Below the pieces are notes generated by a model. The model saw only the letters and a list, made by a program, of their open reading frames with translations, ran no database searches and was not told the DNA's origin. This document shows, piece by piece, positions 17,200-24,450 of a DNA stretch of 40,240 nucleotides. The stretch covers positions 1 to 40,240 of the IMG/VR virus record IMGVR_UViG_3300007734_000683. One strand, given 5' to 3'. This DNA is from a virus. Position 1 is the first letter of the stretch, and each line of letters begins with the position of its first letter. The translations under genes were made by a program, and so were the position numbers.

Positions 17200-18774
17200 C
17201 TAATCAAGTGCATAATCTTTATTACTGTTCATTCTGTTCCATCGATTCTCCTCCACTCTCTCCTTTTCCATCGGATCATACGATCCATCCGGCACTAAGA
17301 AGGTTAGTGAAAAAGCATCCGCATCATTTGGTGATTTTAATCCGTATCTTTTTTTCATCTCCAGTTTAGGCATCACCTGAATCAACCCCGCAAGATTTCT
17401 TTTATATCTTATACCGAGTAATTCTTCTTTAAAATTTCCATTCTCCACCAACTCACCCCCCGCTTGTAGCCATTTCTTAGCCTCATAGAAGCACATAGCA
17501 CGCTTATTGAGGTACACATCCCTATCTCTTTCCGACTCACATTTATCCCCTGTATTTACCGTTGTGACGTTAATTGTACCCCTAGATGCTAGTGCAATCT
17601 CCTTACCTACGTCCATACCCGTCCCAAAAGCGTCTACAATGACGTTGTGGGGCTTTATTCCATACTCAAGCATCAATGTCATAGTTTTCTCCGCAATCGT
17701 CTTAGAGGTGCTCTTTTGCTCCTCACAGAGCTTCTTAGCTTTAAAGTTATCACGAATAATCCATGAGGTCTTATCGTCTCCCTCACCGGCTGGGTCCACA
17801 CCAAGGATTGAATCTTCAGAGAAAGTTAAGGATGATCCAAAATCAGGTTGAGTGTGTATATGCTGTTCGTTGATTAGAGGAACATATCCACTATCATCCA
17901 TACCATCTTCTTTAGGGAATTGGCCAAGTACACGAATTGCATATTGGATGCTATCAACTCCATATTTTTCAACAATAGAAGTAACGTATTTTTTATCTAC
18001 ACGAGATGAGTCCAAAGATGAAAACGTATAATTTTGCCATCGGGCGTTATCCTTGTGGTGAGTATCATAGAAATATCCATTAGCGCGAGTACCATTGGAG
18101 ATTAGGAATACCAAAATATTACCGGAGGTAAGTGATCCTTCCATTGTTTCAAATATTGCTTCATCCACACCAGATGCCTCATCAATCGCCATCATCACCC
18201 AGTCCGCGTGCACTCCAGCGAGTGCTTCCGTATTTTCTTTAGATGCGGTCTTTGCACGAGCGAACCATGTCATTGGAGATTCCTTCATTCGAATATGAGA
18301 TGACTCCCACTCGTACATCTGCCCTATAGATGGGTAGGCTCTATCAATCCATTTCTTAATCTCTTTCCAGAGTACGTCATATAATTGTTCCTTTCCAGGA
18401 GATGTACAAGCTACCTGTGCCTCAGGATGCACAAATAAAAACCAAAGGATAAGAAGACTCAAGGTCATAGACTTCCCAATACCGTGACCTGATACAATCG
18501 ATATACGAAGTGGTATATCTCCACGGATAGCTTTATCTACACCAAAAAGAATTAATGCCTGTTGCCAAGTTATATTTTTACCTTCCTCAAATGGTAAAAA
18601 CCATTCAGGACGAACTTTAATAGTAAATTTATCCCATTCTTTATCCTTTAGTTTTAATCCATCTAGGAACTGTTGCTTAAATTCTGGTTTTAATTTTTGT
18701 GGAGTAAGTCCCCATACTTGTTTAACAAAGTATAGAGATGACTTTTCCATTTCGTTGTAGATATTATTATCCAT
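17200..18774 (-). CDS. terL: Terminase large subunit
   Basis: A 524-residue DNA-packaging motor. Walker A is SGHGIGKS (95-102), Walker B is VMMAIDEA (about 192-199), and a coupling-motif region follows. The C-terminal nuclease domain shows the acidic residues expected of the RNase-H-like fold: ILGVDPAGEGDD (about 325), VIVDAFGTG (about 378) and NDADAFSLTF (about 485). Length is normal for the family. The gene starts directly after the small-subunit stop (TAA ATG). It should cut and translocate concatemeric DNA into the procapsid through the portal. Confidence 0.9.
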   Translation of the reverse strand: MDNNIYNEMEKSSLYFVKQVWGLTPQKLKPEFKQQFLDGLKLKDKEWDKFTIKVRPEWFLPFEEGKNITWQQALILFGVDKAIRGDIPLRISIVSGHGIGKSMTLSLLILWFLFVHPEAQVACTSPGKEQLYDVLWKEIKKWIDRAYPSIGQMYEWESSHIRMKESPMTWFARAKTASKENTEALAGVHADWVMMAIDEASGVDEAIFETMEGSLTSGNILVFLISNGTRANGYFYDTHHKDNARWQNYTFSSLDSSRVDKKYVTSIVEKYGVDSIQYAIRVLGQFPKEDGMDDSGYVPLINEQHIHTQPDFGSSLTFSEDSILGVDPAGEGDDKTSWIIRDNFKAKKLCEEQKSTSKTIAEKTMTLMLEYGIKPHNVIVDAFGTGMDVGKEIALASRGTINVTTVNTGDKCESERDRDVYLNKRAMCFYEAKKWLQAGGELVENGNFKEELLGIRYKRNLAGLIQVMPKLEMKKRYGLKSPNDADAFSLTFLVPDGSYDPMEKERVEENRWNRMNSNKDYALD

Positions 18775-19152
18775 TTAGATCATGTCTTCGAGTGGTGTTA
18801 CGTCTTGATTTGCAACCTTTAATCTTTCTTGTGCTAATGCTTTTAATGAGAATTGTACATTGCCTGTGAAGTCAATAGATTCCTTTGCTTTTCCAAAGAC
18901 ACGATCAAGAAGGGAGTTGGTAGCTTTCATTACTGTATCATTATTTTCTCCAGTGTCGGAAACATTTAATTGTGCAACGGCCAGTTGTTGATTAATTATT
19001 TGTGGAGTGTTTCCTAAAATACCGCGTATCATTTCTTCCCGCATTATTTCTATTTCTTTTGCGAGTGGAGTAGAAGTTTTTTTATTTCTGCGTAAAGCAC
19101 GTTTTGCTTCTTCTTCTTTTATACGCATCATGTGCATTTGTTTAACTAACAT
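18775..19152 (-). CDS. Probable terminase small subunit
   Basis: A 125-residue protein from ATG 19152. It is the first gene of the late unit, directly upstream of terL, with a basic, Met-rich helical N-terminus (KQMHMMRIKEEEAKRALRR) and helical remainder. The ORF is open upstream to ATG 19188, but that extension covers the TTGACA and TATAAT boxes of the late promoter, so the longer form would not be transcribed from it. Function as DNA-recognition subunit is inferred mainly from gene order. Confidence 0.65.
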   Translation of the reverse strand: MLVKQMHMMRIKEEEAKRALRRNKKTSTPLAKEIEIMREEMIRGILGNTPQIINQQLAVAQLNVSDTGENNDTVMKATNSLLDRVFGKAKESIDFTGNVQFSLKALAQERLKVANQDVTPLEDMI

Positions 19153-19161
19153 TGTTTTTTT

Positions 19162-19188
19162 ATTATAACATGAAAAAGTTTTTGTCAA
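19162..19188 (-). promoter_or_regulatory. Late-operon sigma70-type promoter
   Basis: On the minus strand, TTGACA (19188-19183) is followed after 15 bases by TATAAT (19167-19162). Both boxes are perfect; the spacer is two bases shorter than optimal. The expected transcription start, about seven bases further on (near 19155), is only about three bases before the ATG of the small terminase gene. The mRNA would be leaderless or nearly so. This is the natural start of the ~27 kb late unit. Confidence 0.65.
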
Positions 19189-19245
19189 AATTTTTTAAAA
19201 TTTTTTGGAAAAGAATTATTAAATTTTTTTTGAAAAATAATTATT

Positions 19246-19308
19246 TTATAAAATATTTCATCATAAGATATCTTTTTGTCAAGTTATCTTTTTTGAAATA
19301 TTTTATAA
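19246..19308. repeat. 14-bp inverted repeat upstream of late promoter
   Basis: TTATAAAATATTTC (19246-19259) and GAAATATTTTATAA (19295-19308) are perfect inverted copies with 35 bases between them, 58 bases upstream of the late -35 box. The interior holds two related half-elements ending in ATCTTTTT. AT richness makes chance more likely than usual, but arm length and position suggest binding sites for a regulator of late transcription. Confidence 0.5.
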
Positions 19309-19357
19309 GTTTTATAGGGTCAACATATATCTACGAGTGAGCGGGGGCTGGCATAGG

Positions 19358-19386
19358 TTGCCACTTGGCTTTCGGTATTGTATAAT
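19358..19386 (+). promoter_or_regulatory. Plus-strand sigma70-type promoter in control region
   Basis: TTGCCA (19358-19363), a 17-base spacer, and a perfect TATAAT (19381-19386). The predicted start is near 19393. Transcription would run through the 10-bp palindrome at 19463 and the iteron region toward the early genes. It may make a leader or primer RNA, or contribute to early transcription. Prediction by consensus only. Confidence 0.5.
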
Positions 19387-19462
19387 GTATATATATCAAG
19401 CAATATCAAGCACCGATAAGCATTATCAAATAAAAACAAGTATATATCATGGTTTTTTTAGT

Positions 19463-19486
19463 GTCGCACAATATGTATTGTGCGAC
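19463..19486. repeat. Perfect 10-bp palindrome (operator-like)
   Basis: GTCGCACAAT, a four-base centre ATGT, and ATTGTGCGAC. It is the most GC-balanced element in an extremely AT-rich region, about 80 bases downstream of a plus-strand promoter. No T run follows on either strand, so a terminator is unlikely. A dimeric DNA-binding protein site (operator) or a stable RNA stem in a leader transcript are both plausible. Confidence 0.6.
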
Positions 19487-19667
19487 ATGCTATAAAATAA
19501 GCTATATATAATAAGGGTTATTTAGAATTTTTAGGATATATCAATTTTAAAGCCATGCTATTTTAGAAATGATATAACATAGCTCTTATATATTTATACC
19601 CCTTTAAAATGCAATTTTGAGCCTTGTTTTTATATTTTTTCGCCGAATTACGCTTGGGACGGGGTTT

Positions 19668-19987
19668 TTTAGCCATTTTTTTACTATACTATACCTGCTA
19701 TACCTAGCCAAAGGTATAGTAAAAAGCATAGTAATTTTTTTTAACCTTTATTTTACCAGTATCAAAAAACGCATTCCTATACCTACTATACCTACTATAT
19801 ATAATATATATATATATATATAATACATAGCACACACACCCACACACCCACACGCACGCACGGAAGTGTTTAGCCATTTTTCAAAAAGGTATAGTAATTT
19901 TTTTTAAGCTATATACCACAAGCTAAAAATGCTACTATACCTCAAAAAAGGTATAGTAAAGAGGTATAGTAAAAATAGTTATCCACA
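19668..19987. other. Candidate replication origin with AGGTATAG iterons
   Basis: Nine exact copies of CTATACCT or its complement AGGTATAG lie at 19689, 19698, 19712, 19777, 19786, 19887, 19935, 19949 and 19962, in both orientations. Longer blocks also repeat: TTTAGCCATTTTT twice and ATAGTAATTTTTTTTAA twice. Between the two iteron groups are an AT-dinucleotide run (about 19795-19822) and a CA-rich run (about 19829-19860), good candidates for easily melted DNA. A perfect DnaA box ends the region. Iterons, melted region and DnaA box between divergent operons are the classic elements of an origin. The initiator protein is not identified; the HTH protein or the PrimPol-helicase are candidates. Confidence 0.65.
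19979..19987 (+). promoter_or_regulatory. Perfect DnaA box
   Basis: TTATCCACA, the consensus high-affinity DnaA site, ten bases after the last iteron copy. It suggests use of the host initiator for origin melting or helicase loading. Another perfect match on the other strand (13788-13796) has no origin context. Confidence 0.65.
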
Positions 19988-19995
19988 GTTTATAT

Positions 19996-20023
19996 TTTAC
20001 TTTACTTGATAATACTTTATAAT
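19996..20023 (+). promoter_or_regulatory. Candidate early promoter
   Basis: TTTACT (19996-20001), a 16-base spacer and a perfect TATAAT (20018-20023). The -10 box lies inside the left arm of the large hairpin at 20009-20072, so promoter use and structure may be linked. It faces the early genes, the first of which starts at 20246. The transcript would have a leader of about 215 bases. Confidence 0.45.
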
Positions 20024-20072
20024 AGAAGTATAGCAAATTAGTCCCTTGCTATAAACTATTATAAAGTATTAT
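20009..20072 (+). repeat. Long imperfect palindrome / 64-nt hairpin
   Basis: ATAATACTTTATAATAG (20009-20025) pairs perfectly with CTATTATAAAGTATTAT (20056-20072). Inside it, TATAGCAA (20029-20036) pairs with TTGCTATA (20046-20053), leaving a nine-base loop ATTAGTCCC. The stem is therefore 17 + 8 pairs with a small internal loop. A palindrome this long just after the iterons and DnaA box could be a cruciform, a lagging-strand (single-strand) origin, an operator over the early promoter, or the 5' structure of the early mRNA. Confidence 0.65.
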
Positions 20073-20245
20073 AAATTAAAGTAATTAAATCATATAACCA
20101 TAACATACTCAAATTTACTTAACGCATACATAGTTACAAAGCAAAAGTTATTAACAAAAAGAAGTAGCGAACCAGTCCGCTCAATGCTCGCAGTAGATAA
20201 AAATAGACTGGTAGCCATTAGCAAAGCATTAAAGAGAATATAACC
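20073..20245 (+). other. Non-coding leader before the early genes
   Basis: No convincing ORF. ACCAGTC (20171-20177) can pair with GACTGGT (20216-20222), and AATGCT inside that loop can pair with AGCATT further on, so the early mRNA leader may fold. With 19189-20008 this makes about 1 kb without a gene, holding the promoters, palindromes and origin-like repeats listed separately. Confidence 0.4.
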
Positions 20246-20377
20246 ATGACAAACAAACAAAAAGCAATAAACAAGATTAAAGCAATAGTATTACACGTTA
20301 AAGAAACCCATGACGAATATGACGAATTAGTAGATAAATTAGAAGCACTAGAAACATTTATTAATAAGAATTTATAA
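20246..20377 (+). CDS. Small helical early protein
   Basis: A 43-residue protein, the first gene of the early unit, starting MTNKQKAINKIKAIVLH and continuing as an acidic helix (DEYDELVDKLEALETF). It has no Cys and no membrane segment. The next gene starts seven bases later. Small early phage proteins of this type often bind host enzymes, but nothing in the sequence shows this here. Confidence 0.55.
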   Translation: MTNKQKAINKIKAIVLHVKETHDEYDELVDKLEALETFINKNL

Positions 20378-20384
20378 TAATTTT

Positions 20385-20717
20385 ATGGCAAATATTTGCG
20401 ACACAGAGTTAAAAATGTATAGAGAGAACAAAGAGTTTACAAGCGAAGAAGTGAAAGAAATCGAGAAATTTATCTACGAGTTTATAACTTATGAAGGTGG
20501 AGTTTACGACAATAGCGGAGCAGGAGAGGAATTCTTAAGTTTTCAAATGGAAACAAAATGGACATTACCAAAAGCGGAGATATTGCAAGATATGGCAAAA
20601 AAGTTTAATAGCGAGATTAGGGCTATCGGTCGGGAAAACGAATATGGCTATCTGGGCTTCATTAAAGTAAACGCAGAGGGAGAGTTGATTACTGATGAAA
20701 GTATAGACACAGCATAG
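20385..20717 (+). CDS. YubB/Api92-like small protein
   Basis: A 110-residue protein starting MANICDTELKMYRE and containing FLSFQMETKWTLPKAEIL followed by EIRAIGRENEYGYLGFI. A MAN-x-C start with a later [FW]xxETKW-x-P segment and an E-x-G-x-x-G strand is the pattern of the YubB/Api92 ferredoxin-like family found on plasmids and phages. Its biochemical role is not established. Family call is by pattern and moderately confident. Confidence 0.55.
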   Translation: MANICDTELKMYRENKEFTSEEVKEIEKFIYEFITYEGGVYDNSGAGEEFLSFQMETKWTLPKAEILQDMAKKFNSEIRAIGRENEYGYLGFIKVNAEGELITDESIDTA

Positions 20718-20833
20718 CTTTACAGCTTTAAGGGGGCTTAAAACTCAATTTTGAGCCTCTCATAAAGCCAAAAAGCACATTACATAACGCTTTTAGGCTC
20801 ACACCGCATGCTAGTGGTGGTGTCCTTTGAAAA

Positions 20834-21181
20834 ATGAATAAACAAAGAATGTTAGAAATAACTGTTAATCATTTAGCAGACGCTAACGGTACATGCTTGC
20901 AACATACCTTGTATGATTATCCCTATAGCTTAATAGTTAAACTATTTGGGAAAAATCGAAAAGGGGATTATAAAACAGATGCAGAGTGGACTCTTGAGAC
21001 AACAGAGGGAGTCTGTACTATTTATAATTACAAAGATGGCAAGAATTATTGTGGTAAAAAAGATGGTACACCCACTAGAGACATAACAGAATGGCACATG
21101 GGGGGGCATGATAAAAAAGCCGTGCATATTGTTTGTGTCGCATTAGAAGCATTTAAATTAGGCTATGAAGCTAAAAATTAA
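20834..21181 (+). CDS. Hypothetical early protein (TIYNYKDGKNY type)
   Basis: A 115-residue soluble protein. The central part reads WTLETTEGVCTIYNYKDG, then ITEWHMGGHDKKAVHIV. The strand pair with a YxDGKxY loop followed by EWHxGG recurs in small phage proteins of unknown function. It ends two bases before the next start. The 116-base gap upstream (20718-20833) holds only short inverted repeats. Function unknown. Confidence 0.55.
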   Translation: MNKQRMLEITVNHLADANGTCLQHTLYDYPYSLIVKLFGKNRKGDYKTDAEWTLETTEGVCTIYNYKDGKNYCGKKDGTPTRDITEWHMGGHDKKAVHIVCVALEAFKLGYEAKN

Positions 21182-21182
21182 C

Positions 21183-21437
21183 ATGAAAGAAAAATATCAA
21201 GGTTGGACGAATCGCTCAACGTGGTTGGTTGTTTTGTGGCTAGATAATGAAAGTCCAGAGATATATAAAAGAGTCAGAGAGATTGCAATAATATCAAATA
21301 CTAAAAAACATTTTATAAATTATATAAAACCGTTTTTATTAGATATAAAAGGATTATGGAAAGAATCAAATTTCGATATATTACAAACTAACTGGAGCGA
21401 AGTATGGGAACATCTAGCACCTAGCACAAAATACTAA
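21183..21437 (+). CDS. WTNRSTW-type small phage protein
   Basis: An 84-residue protein. I chose ATG 21183 because the family signature WTNRSTWLVVLWLDNE then starts at residue 7; an ATG at 21165 would overlap the upstream gene. Proteins with the G-W-x-N-R-x-T-W start are widespread on phages and plasmids and uncharacterised. It is separated from the previous stop by one base and from the next start by one base, so the genes are cotranslated. Confidence 0.65.
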   Translation: MKEKYQGWTNRSTWLVVLWLDNESPEIYKRVREIAIISNTKKHFINYIKPFLLDIKGLWKESNFDILQTNWSEVWEHLAPSTKY

Positions 21438-21438
21438 A

Positions 21439-21594
21439 ATGAAATCATACACCATAACATTTGAAGTAGACGGAACAGAAAGGCAAGCCCGATGGTCGGG
21501 TTACACCGAACAGGGGGCAATAGCTCAATGCTTCCTATACGAAGCACAAAACGGGGCAAGGTCGTTAAAAGTATTAGAGATAACCGAATACTAA
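21439..21594 (+). CDS. Small early protein
   Basis: A 51-residue ORF starting one base after the preceding stop. It begins MKSYTITFEVDGTERQAR, has an aromatic centre (WSGYTEQGAIAQCFLY) and ends LKVLEITEY, giving an alpha-beta pattern of a strand, a helix and a strand. A longer overlapping ORF in another frame (21492-21677) lacks such a pattern and is treated as a shadow. Function unknown. Confidence 0.6.
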   Translation: MKSYTITFEVDGTERQARWSGYTEQGAIAQCFLYEAQNGARSLKVLEITEY

Positions 21595-21598
21595 TAAC

Positions 21599-21910
21599 AT
21601 GCTACTATACGCAACCACAACGTCCGAGAGGGCAAGCAAAGGGCAAGGAGGGAACGAATTTATTAAAACAGACATAACCTTTAACGAAAAACTTATAGCT
21701 CGCTTAGAATTAAAGAAAAATAATGCAGGAGAGTTTATACTCGGGTTGATAGAATTTAATGAAAATGAATTCGGAGTTAAAGCAAGTACAATATGGAGAG
21801 AAAAAGGCAAAAGTCAAAAAGGCGAAATTGATTATACATGTCCAAAATGTAAAAATGGACAATCAAAACCGAATAGAGTTTGGTGTGATAACTGTATAAA
21901 TAATCACTAA
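21599..21910 (+). CDS. SERASKGQGG-type protein with C-terminal zinc ribbon
   Basis: A 103-residue protein with the N-terminal signature TTTSERASKGQGGNEF, seen in a recurrent family of small phage proteins, followed by beta strands (TDITFNEKLIARLEL). The C-terminus has two Cys pairs, CPKC and CDNC, 17 residues apart: a zinc ribbon. Probably a nucleic-acid or protein adaptor; the precise role is unknown. A clear terminator follows 20 bases downstream. Confidence 0.6.
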   Translation: MLLYATTTSERASKGQGGNEFIKTDITFNEKLIARLELKKNNAGEFILGLIEFNENEFGVKASTIWREKGKSQKGEIDYTCPKCKNGQSKPNRVWCDNCINNH

Positions 21911-21928
21911 AAAGTCAAAAAGAGAAAA

Positions 21929-21963
21929 GCCGTACACGAAACTAGCGCGTGGACGGTTTTTTT
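21929..21963 (+). terminator. Intrinsic terminator
   Basis: CCGTACACG (21930-21938) pairs with CGTGGACGG (21948-21956) with one A-G mismatch and a nine-base loop. Seven T residues follow (21957-21963). It closes the first early block (20246-21910). The genes after it would need readthrough or their own promoter. Confidence 0.8.
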
Positions 21964-22035
21964 GTTTGCAAAATTATGCCCCCCTCAATGGTCGGGAGGT
22001 AGGCATAACATTATAAACAACAAAACAAAACAAAT

Positions 22036-22107
22036 ATGCAAATAGTAATGTTCCTAGTTATCTTAGTGGCATTTTCAGTCGTAAATAGTATTATCAATAA
22101 CAAATAA
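22036..22107 (+). CDS. Possible 23-residue membrane peptide
   Basis: A short ORF, MQIVMFLVILVAFSV then VNSIINNK, consisting of one hydrophobic span and a polar tail. It follows the A-rich leader CAAAACAAAACAAAT typical of starts in this genome, and ends four bases before the HTH gene start. Real expression is uncertain because it is very short. Confidence 0.35.
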   Translation: MQIVMFLVILVAFSVVNSIINNK

Positions 22108-22111
22108 AATT

Positions 22112-22306
22112 ATGGAAAAATTATACAACGCATTAGAGGTAGCACAAATTTTAAAACTTAATAAAGATACGATCTTGCGATTTATTCGCGAGGGTAAAAT
22201 TAAAGCAGTAAAAGTGGGGCGAGAATACCGCATCAGAGAGGCAATTTTGAAAGATTTTTTGGGATATCCACAGGATGATTTGCAGGAGGAAACAGAAGTA
22301 GTATAA
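22112..22306 (+). CDS. Excisionase/MerR-like HTH DNA-binding protein
   Basis: A 64-residue protein matching the HTH_17 / excisionase-like fold: LYNALEVAQILKLNKDTILR forms the helix-turn-helix, then FIREGKIKAVKVGREYRI is the wing with the conserved G-K-I-x-x-x-x-V-G-R-x-x-R-I pattern. No integrase exists here, so it is more likely a transcription or replication-origin regulator than a true excisionase. It precedes the regulated-looking leader of the primase gene. Confidence 0.8.
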   Translation: MEKLYNALEVAQILKLNKDTILRFIREGKIKAVKVGREYRIREAILKDFLGYPQDDLQEETEVV

Positions 22307-22314
22307 TTTGGTAA

Positions 22315-22413
22315 TGCACAAGAGATTATCACAAAAAATTTATTCGTATTTAGCAAGCAGTATATGTAAGAACTTCCTTAGGGATAATTCTTGTGCAACA
22401 TATACTGCTTTTT
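22315..22413 (+). promoter_or_regulatory. Terminator/antiterminator or pseudoknot leader of the primase gene
   Basis: Four segments occur in the order A-B-A'-B'. A (22315-22330, TGCACAAGAGATTATC) pairs with A' (22383-22397, GATAATTCTTGTGCA) over 15 pairs with one bulged G. B (22356-22367, AGCAGTATATGT) pairs perfectly with B' (22398-22409, ACATATACTGCT), which is followed by TTTT. B-B' is terminator-like; A-A' encloses B and blocks it. The two stems are either mutually exclusive (attenuation) or form an H-type pseudoknot. The primase ATG lies 16 bases after the T run. Confidence 0.65.
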
Positions 22414-22428
22414 GTATGGGAATAAACT

Positions 22429-24450
22429 ATGGAAAATAAAACAATGACAATAGAACAGCAGGCATTTGCTTACCATGTCAATGGTTATAATTTATTACCT
22501 ATTGGTAAAGATAAAAAACCTATAATAAATAGCTGGAAGAAATGGCAAACAGAACAACAGACAGATGAGCAAATTATAGCTTGGTTTAAAGATGGGGCAA
22601 ATATAGGAATTATAACAGGGGAGATCTCCAGGATAACTGTTATTGATATTGATACAAAAAATGGACAAGAAAATGTAGACAAGATGTTAGAGGTATTTCC
22701 TAAAACTTATACTGTCAGGACACCCTCAAAGGGTTATCATCTCTACTATCAGTATGCCCCCGGCTTTACAGTCAGTGCAAATGCTTACCCAGAATTTCCT
22801 AGTGTTGACATAAGGGGTGATCAAGGGTATGTCGTAGCGCCCCCATCTGTTCTCCCCACTGGTACCTATGAGGTAATAAATAATATGTCTCCAGTACCAT
22901 TCCCGGTACATTTATTCCCTAAAACAAAACCACGCAAGTCTATAACTGAAATGACTACTGCAAGCAAGGGCAATAGGGATGACAGCCTTACCTCTTTCGC
23001 TGGTAAATTATTACAATCAGAAAATGATGAAGGTAAATGGTATACCGAAGTACTGCCAGCTGTCGAAAGAGCAAATTTGACCTATAACCCTCCATTACCT
23101 AAAGAGGATGTAATGAAAGTATTTAATTCAATAGCGAAGAAAGAAAAACAGAGAAGGGAAGGATTGATTTTATCCCCTATCCAAATGGATGATGGGGAAA
23201 TTATATCTAATGTAAAAATACCACTAAGGAAAAATTCAGCTAATGTCCCATATAAAGATATGGCTAATGCTTTAATTGTACTGGAAAATCATCCCTATTA
23301 TAAAGGTACAATAAAATACAATGTATTCAGGCAAGAAATAGAATATAACGGTAAACCCCTAGAGGATGCTGACATTATAAAGATACAATACTTCATGCAG
23401 ACAGAAGTTGGGCTACAAGGAATAATGCAAGGGAATGTTTATTCCGCTATAGTACACTACGCACAGAAGAATAAGTATGATGAGGCAGTAGACTGGCTAA
23501 CTGGGTTAGTATGGGACGGTACTCCTAGAGTAGCTACATGGCTTTCAAAAGCCTTAGCACTACCAGAATCAACATACTTAAGCGGTATAGGGTCTCAATG
23601 GTTGCGTGGCATGGTGAGCCGTATAATGCGTCCTGGGGCACAATTTGACTATGTCTTAATGCTTGTCGGACCACAGAACCTCGGTAAGACATCTTTCTTT
23701 AGAATAATTGGTGGACAGTTTTATAAGAGCTACACTGGGGAAGTAGATAATAAGGACTTTTACTTAGCAGTTAGAGGGGCTATGCTTATGGATCTTGATG
23801 AGGGGGCAACACTTTATAACAGTCAGGCAATTAAGATTAAAAGTATAATCACTGAAGTATGTGATGAATACCGCGCACCCTATGACCGGATAATGAAGAA
23901 ATATCCTCGCAGGTTTGTATTTTCTATTTCCACAAATGATATGGAGCCGTTTAAAGATGTGACAGGTAACAGACGTTATTGGCCTATTGATATTAAAGAC
24001 CCTGTAGAGTTTAAATGGTTGGAAGAAAACAGAGATCAACTATTTGCTGAGACATATTATAACTATAAAAATAAGATAGACATTGCAGAAGTACCAATGG
24101 ATGAGGCAACAGAAATACAAGAAGCACACCTCCATGATGATTCTTGGACTGAATTAGTGGTTGATGAAGTAAGGAAATCAGCAGACTACTGCGAGGGTGA
24201 TCCTAACTATTCTACAACTATTATGGAAGTATTTAGTAATGTATTTAAAGATGAAAGTCTAATAAGATTAGATAAAAGACATGAGATGAGAATAGGTACT
24301 ATCTTTAGAAAACAATTAGGCCTTGAAAAAAAGCAAACAATGGTAGATGGTGAAAGAAAAAATCGTTATTATATTACAGAAAAGAAGTTAAAAGAACTAC
24401 AAGAGAAAAATATAAAACAAGTAAAAAGTAAATTAGATGAAGAATTCTAA
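22429..24450 (+). CDS. Primase-polymerase / VapE-like helicase replication protein
   Basis: A 673-residue two-domain replication protein. Residues about 1-150 are a bifunctional primase-polymerase (PrimPol) domain: the aspartates of VIDIDTKNG (about 72-79), then TPSKGYHLYY and a loop VDIRGDQGYVVAPPS. Residues about 350-600 are a virulence-associated E (VapE)-type ATPase: VDWLTGLVWDGTPRV, Walker A GPQNLGKTS (about 414-422), Walker B AMLMDLDEG (about 451-459), and SISTNDMEPFKDVTGNRRYW (about 502-521) as sensor/arginine-finger region. It should prime and unwind phage DNA. No separate DNA polymerase is encoded, so synthesis probably passes to the host replisome or relies on the PrimPol itself. 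Confidence 0.85.
   Translation: MENKTMTIEQQAFAYHVNGYNLLPIGKDKKPIINSWKKWQTEQQTDEQIIAWFKDGANIGIITGEISRITVIDIDTKNGQENVDKMLEVFPKTYTVRTPSKGYHLYYQYAPGFTVSANAYPEFPSVDIRGDQGYVVAPPSVLPTGTYEVINNMSPVPFPVHLFPKTKPRKSITEMTTASKGNRDDSLTSFAGKLLQSENDEGKWYTEVLPAVERANLTYNPPLPKEDVMKVFNSIAKKEKQRREGLILSPIQMDDGEIISNVKIPLRKNSANVPYKDMANALIVLENHPYYKGTIKYNVFRQEIEYNGKPLEDADIIKIQYFMQTEVGLQGIMQGNVYSAIVHYAQKNKYDEAVDWLTGLVWDGTPRVATWLSKALALPESTYLSGIGSQWLRGMVSRIMRPGAQFDYVLMLVGPQNLGKTSFFRIIGGQFYKSYTGEVDNKDFYLAVRGAMLMDLDEGATLYNSQAIKIKSIITEVCDEYRAPYDRIMKKYPRRFVFSISTNDMEPFKDVTGNRRYWPIDIKDPVEFKWLEENRDQLFAETYYNYKNKIDIAEVPMDEATEIQEAHLHDDSWTELVVDEVRKSADYCEGDPNYSTTIMEVFSNVFKDESLIRLDKRHEMRIGTIFRKQLGLEKKQTMVDGERKNRYYITEKKLKELQEKNIKQVKSKLDEEF

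Noticed and set aside
16999-17298. 99-codon plus-strand ORF across the terminase end
   Set aside because: It is antisense to terL and to a well-fitting minus-strand gene (16956-17162), and no other plus-strand gene lies in this operon.
20718-20833. Possible riboswitch or terminator in the gap
   Set aside because: Only short stems (for example CTCAA/TTGAG and ACACC/GGTGT) with no U-tract and no convincing overall fold.
22112-22306. Excisionase as evidence of a temperate phage
   Set aside because: The HTH family is broad, and no integrase, attachment site or CI-type repressor is present in the almost complete genome.
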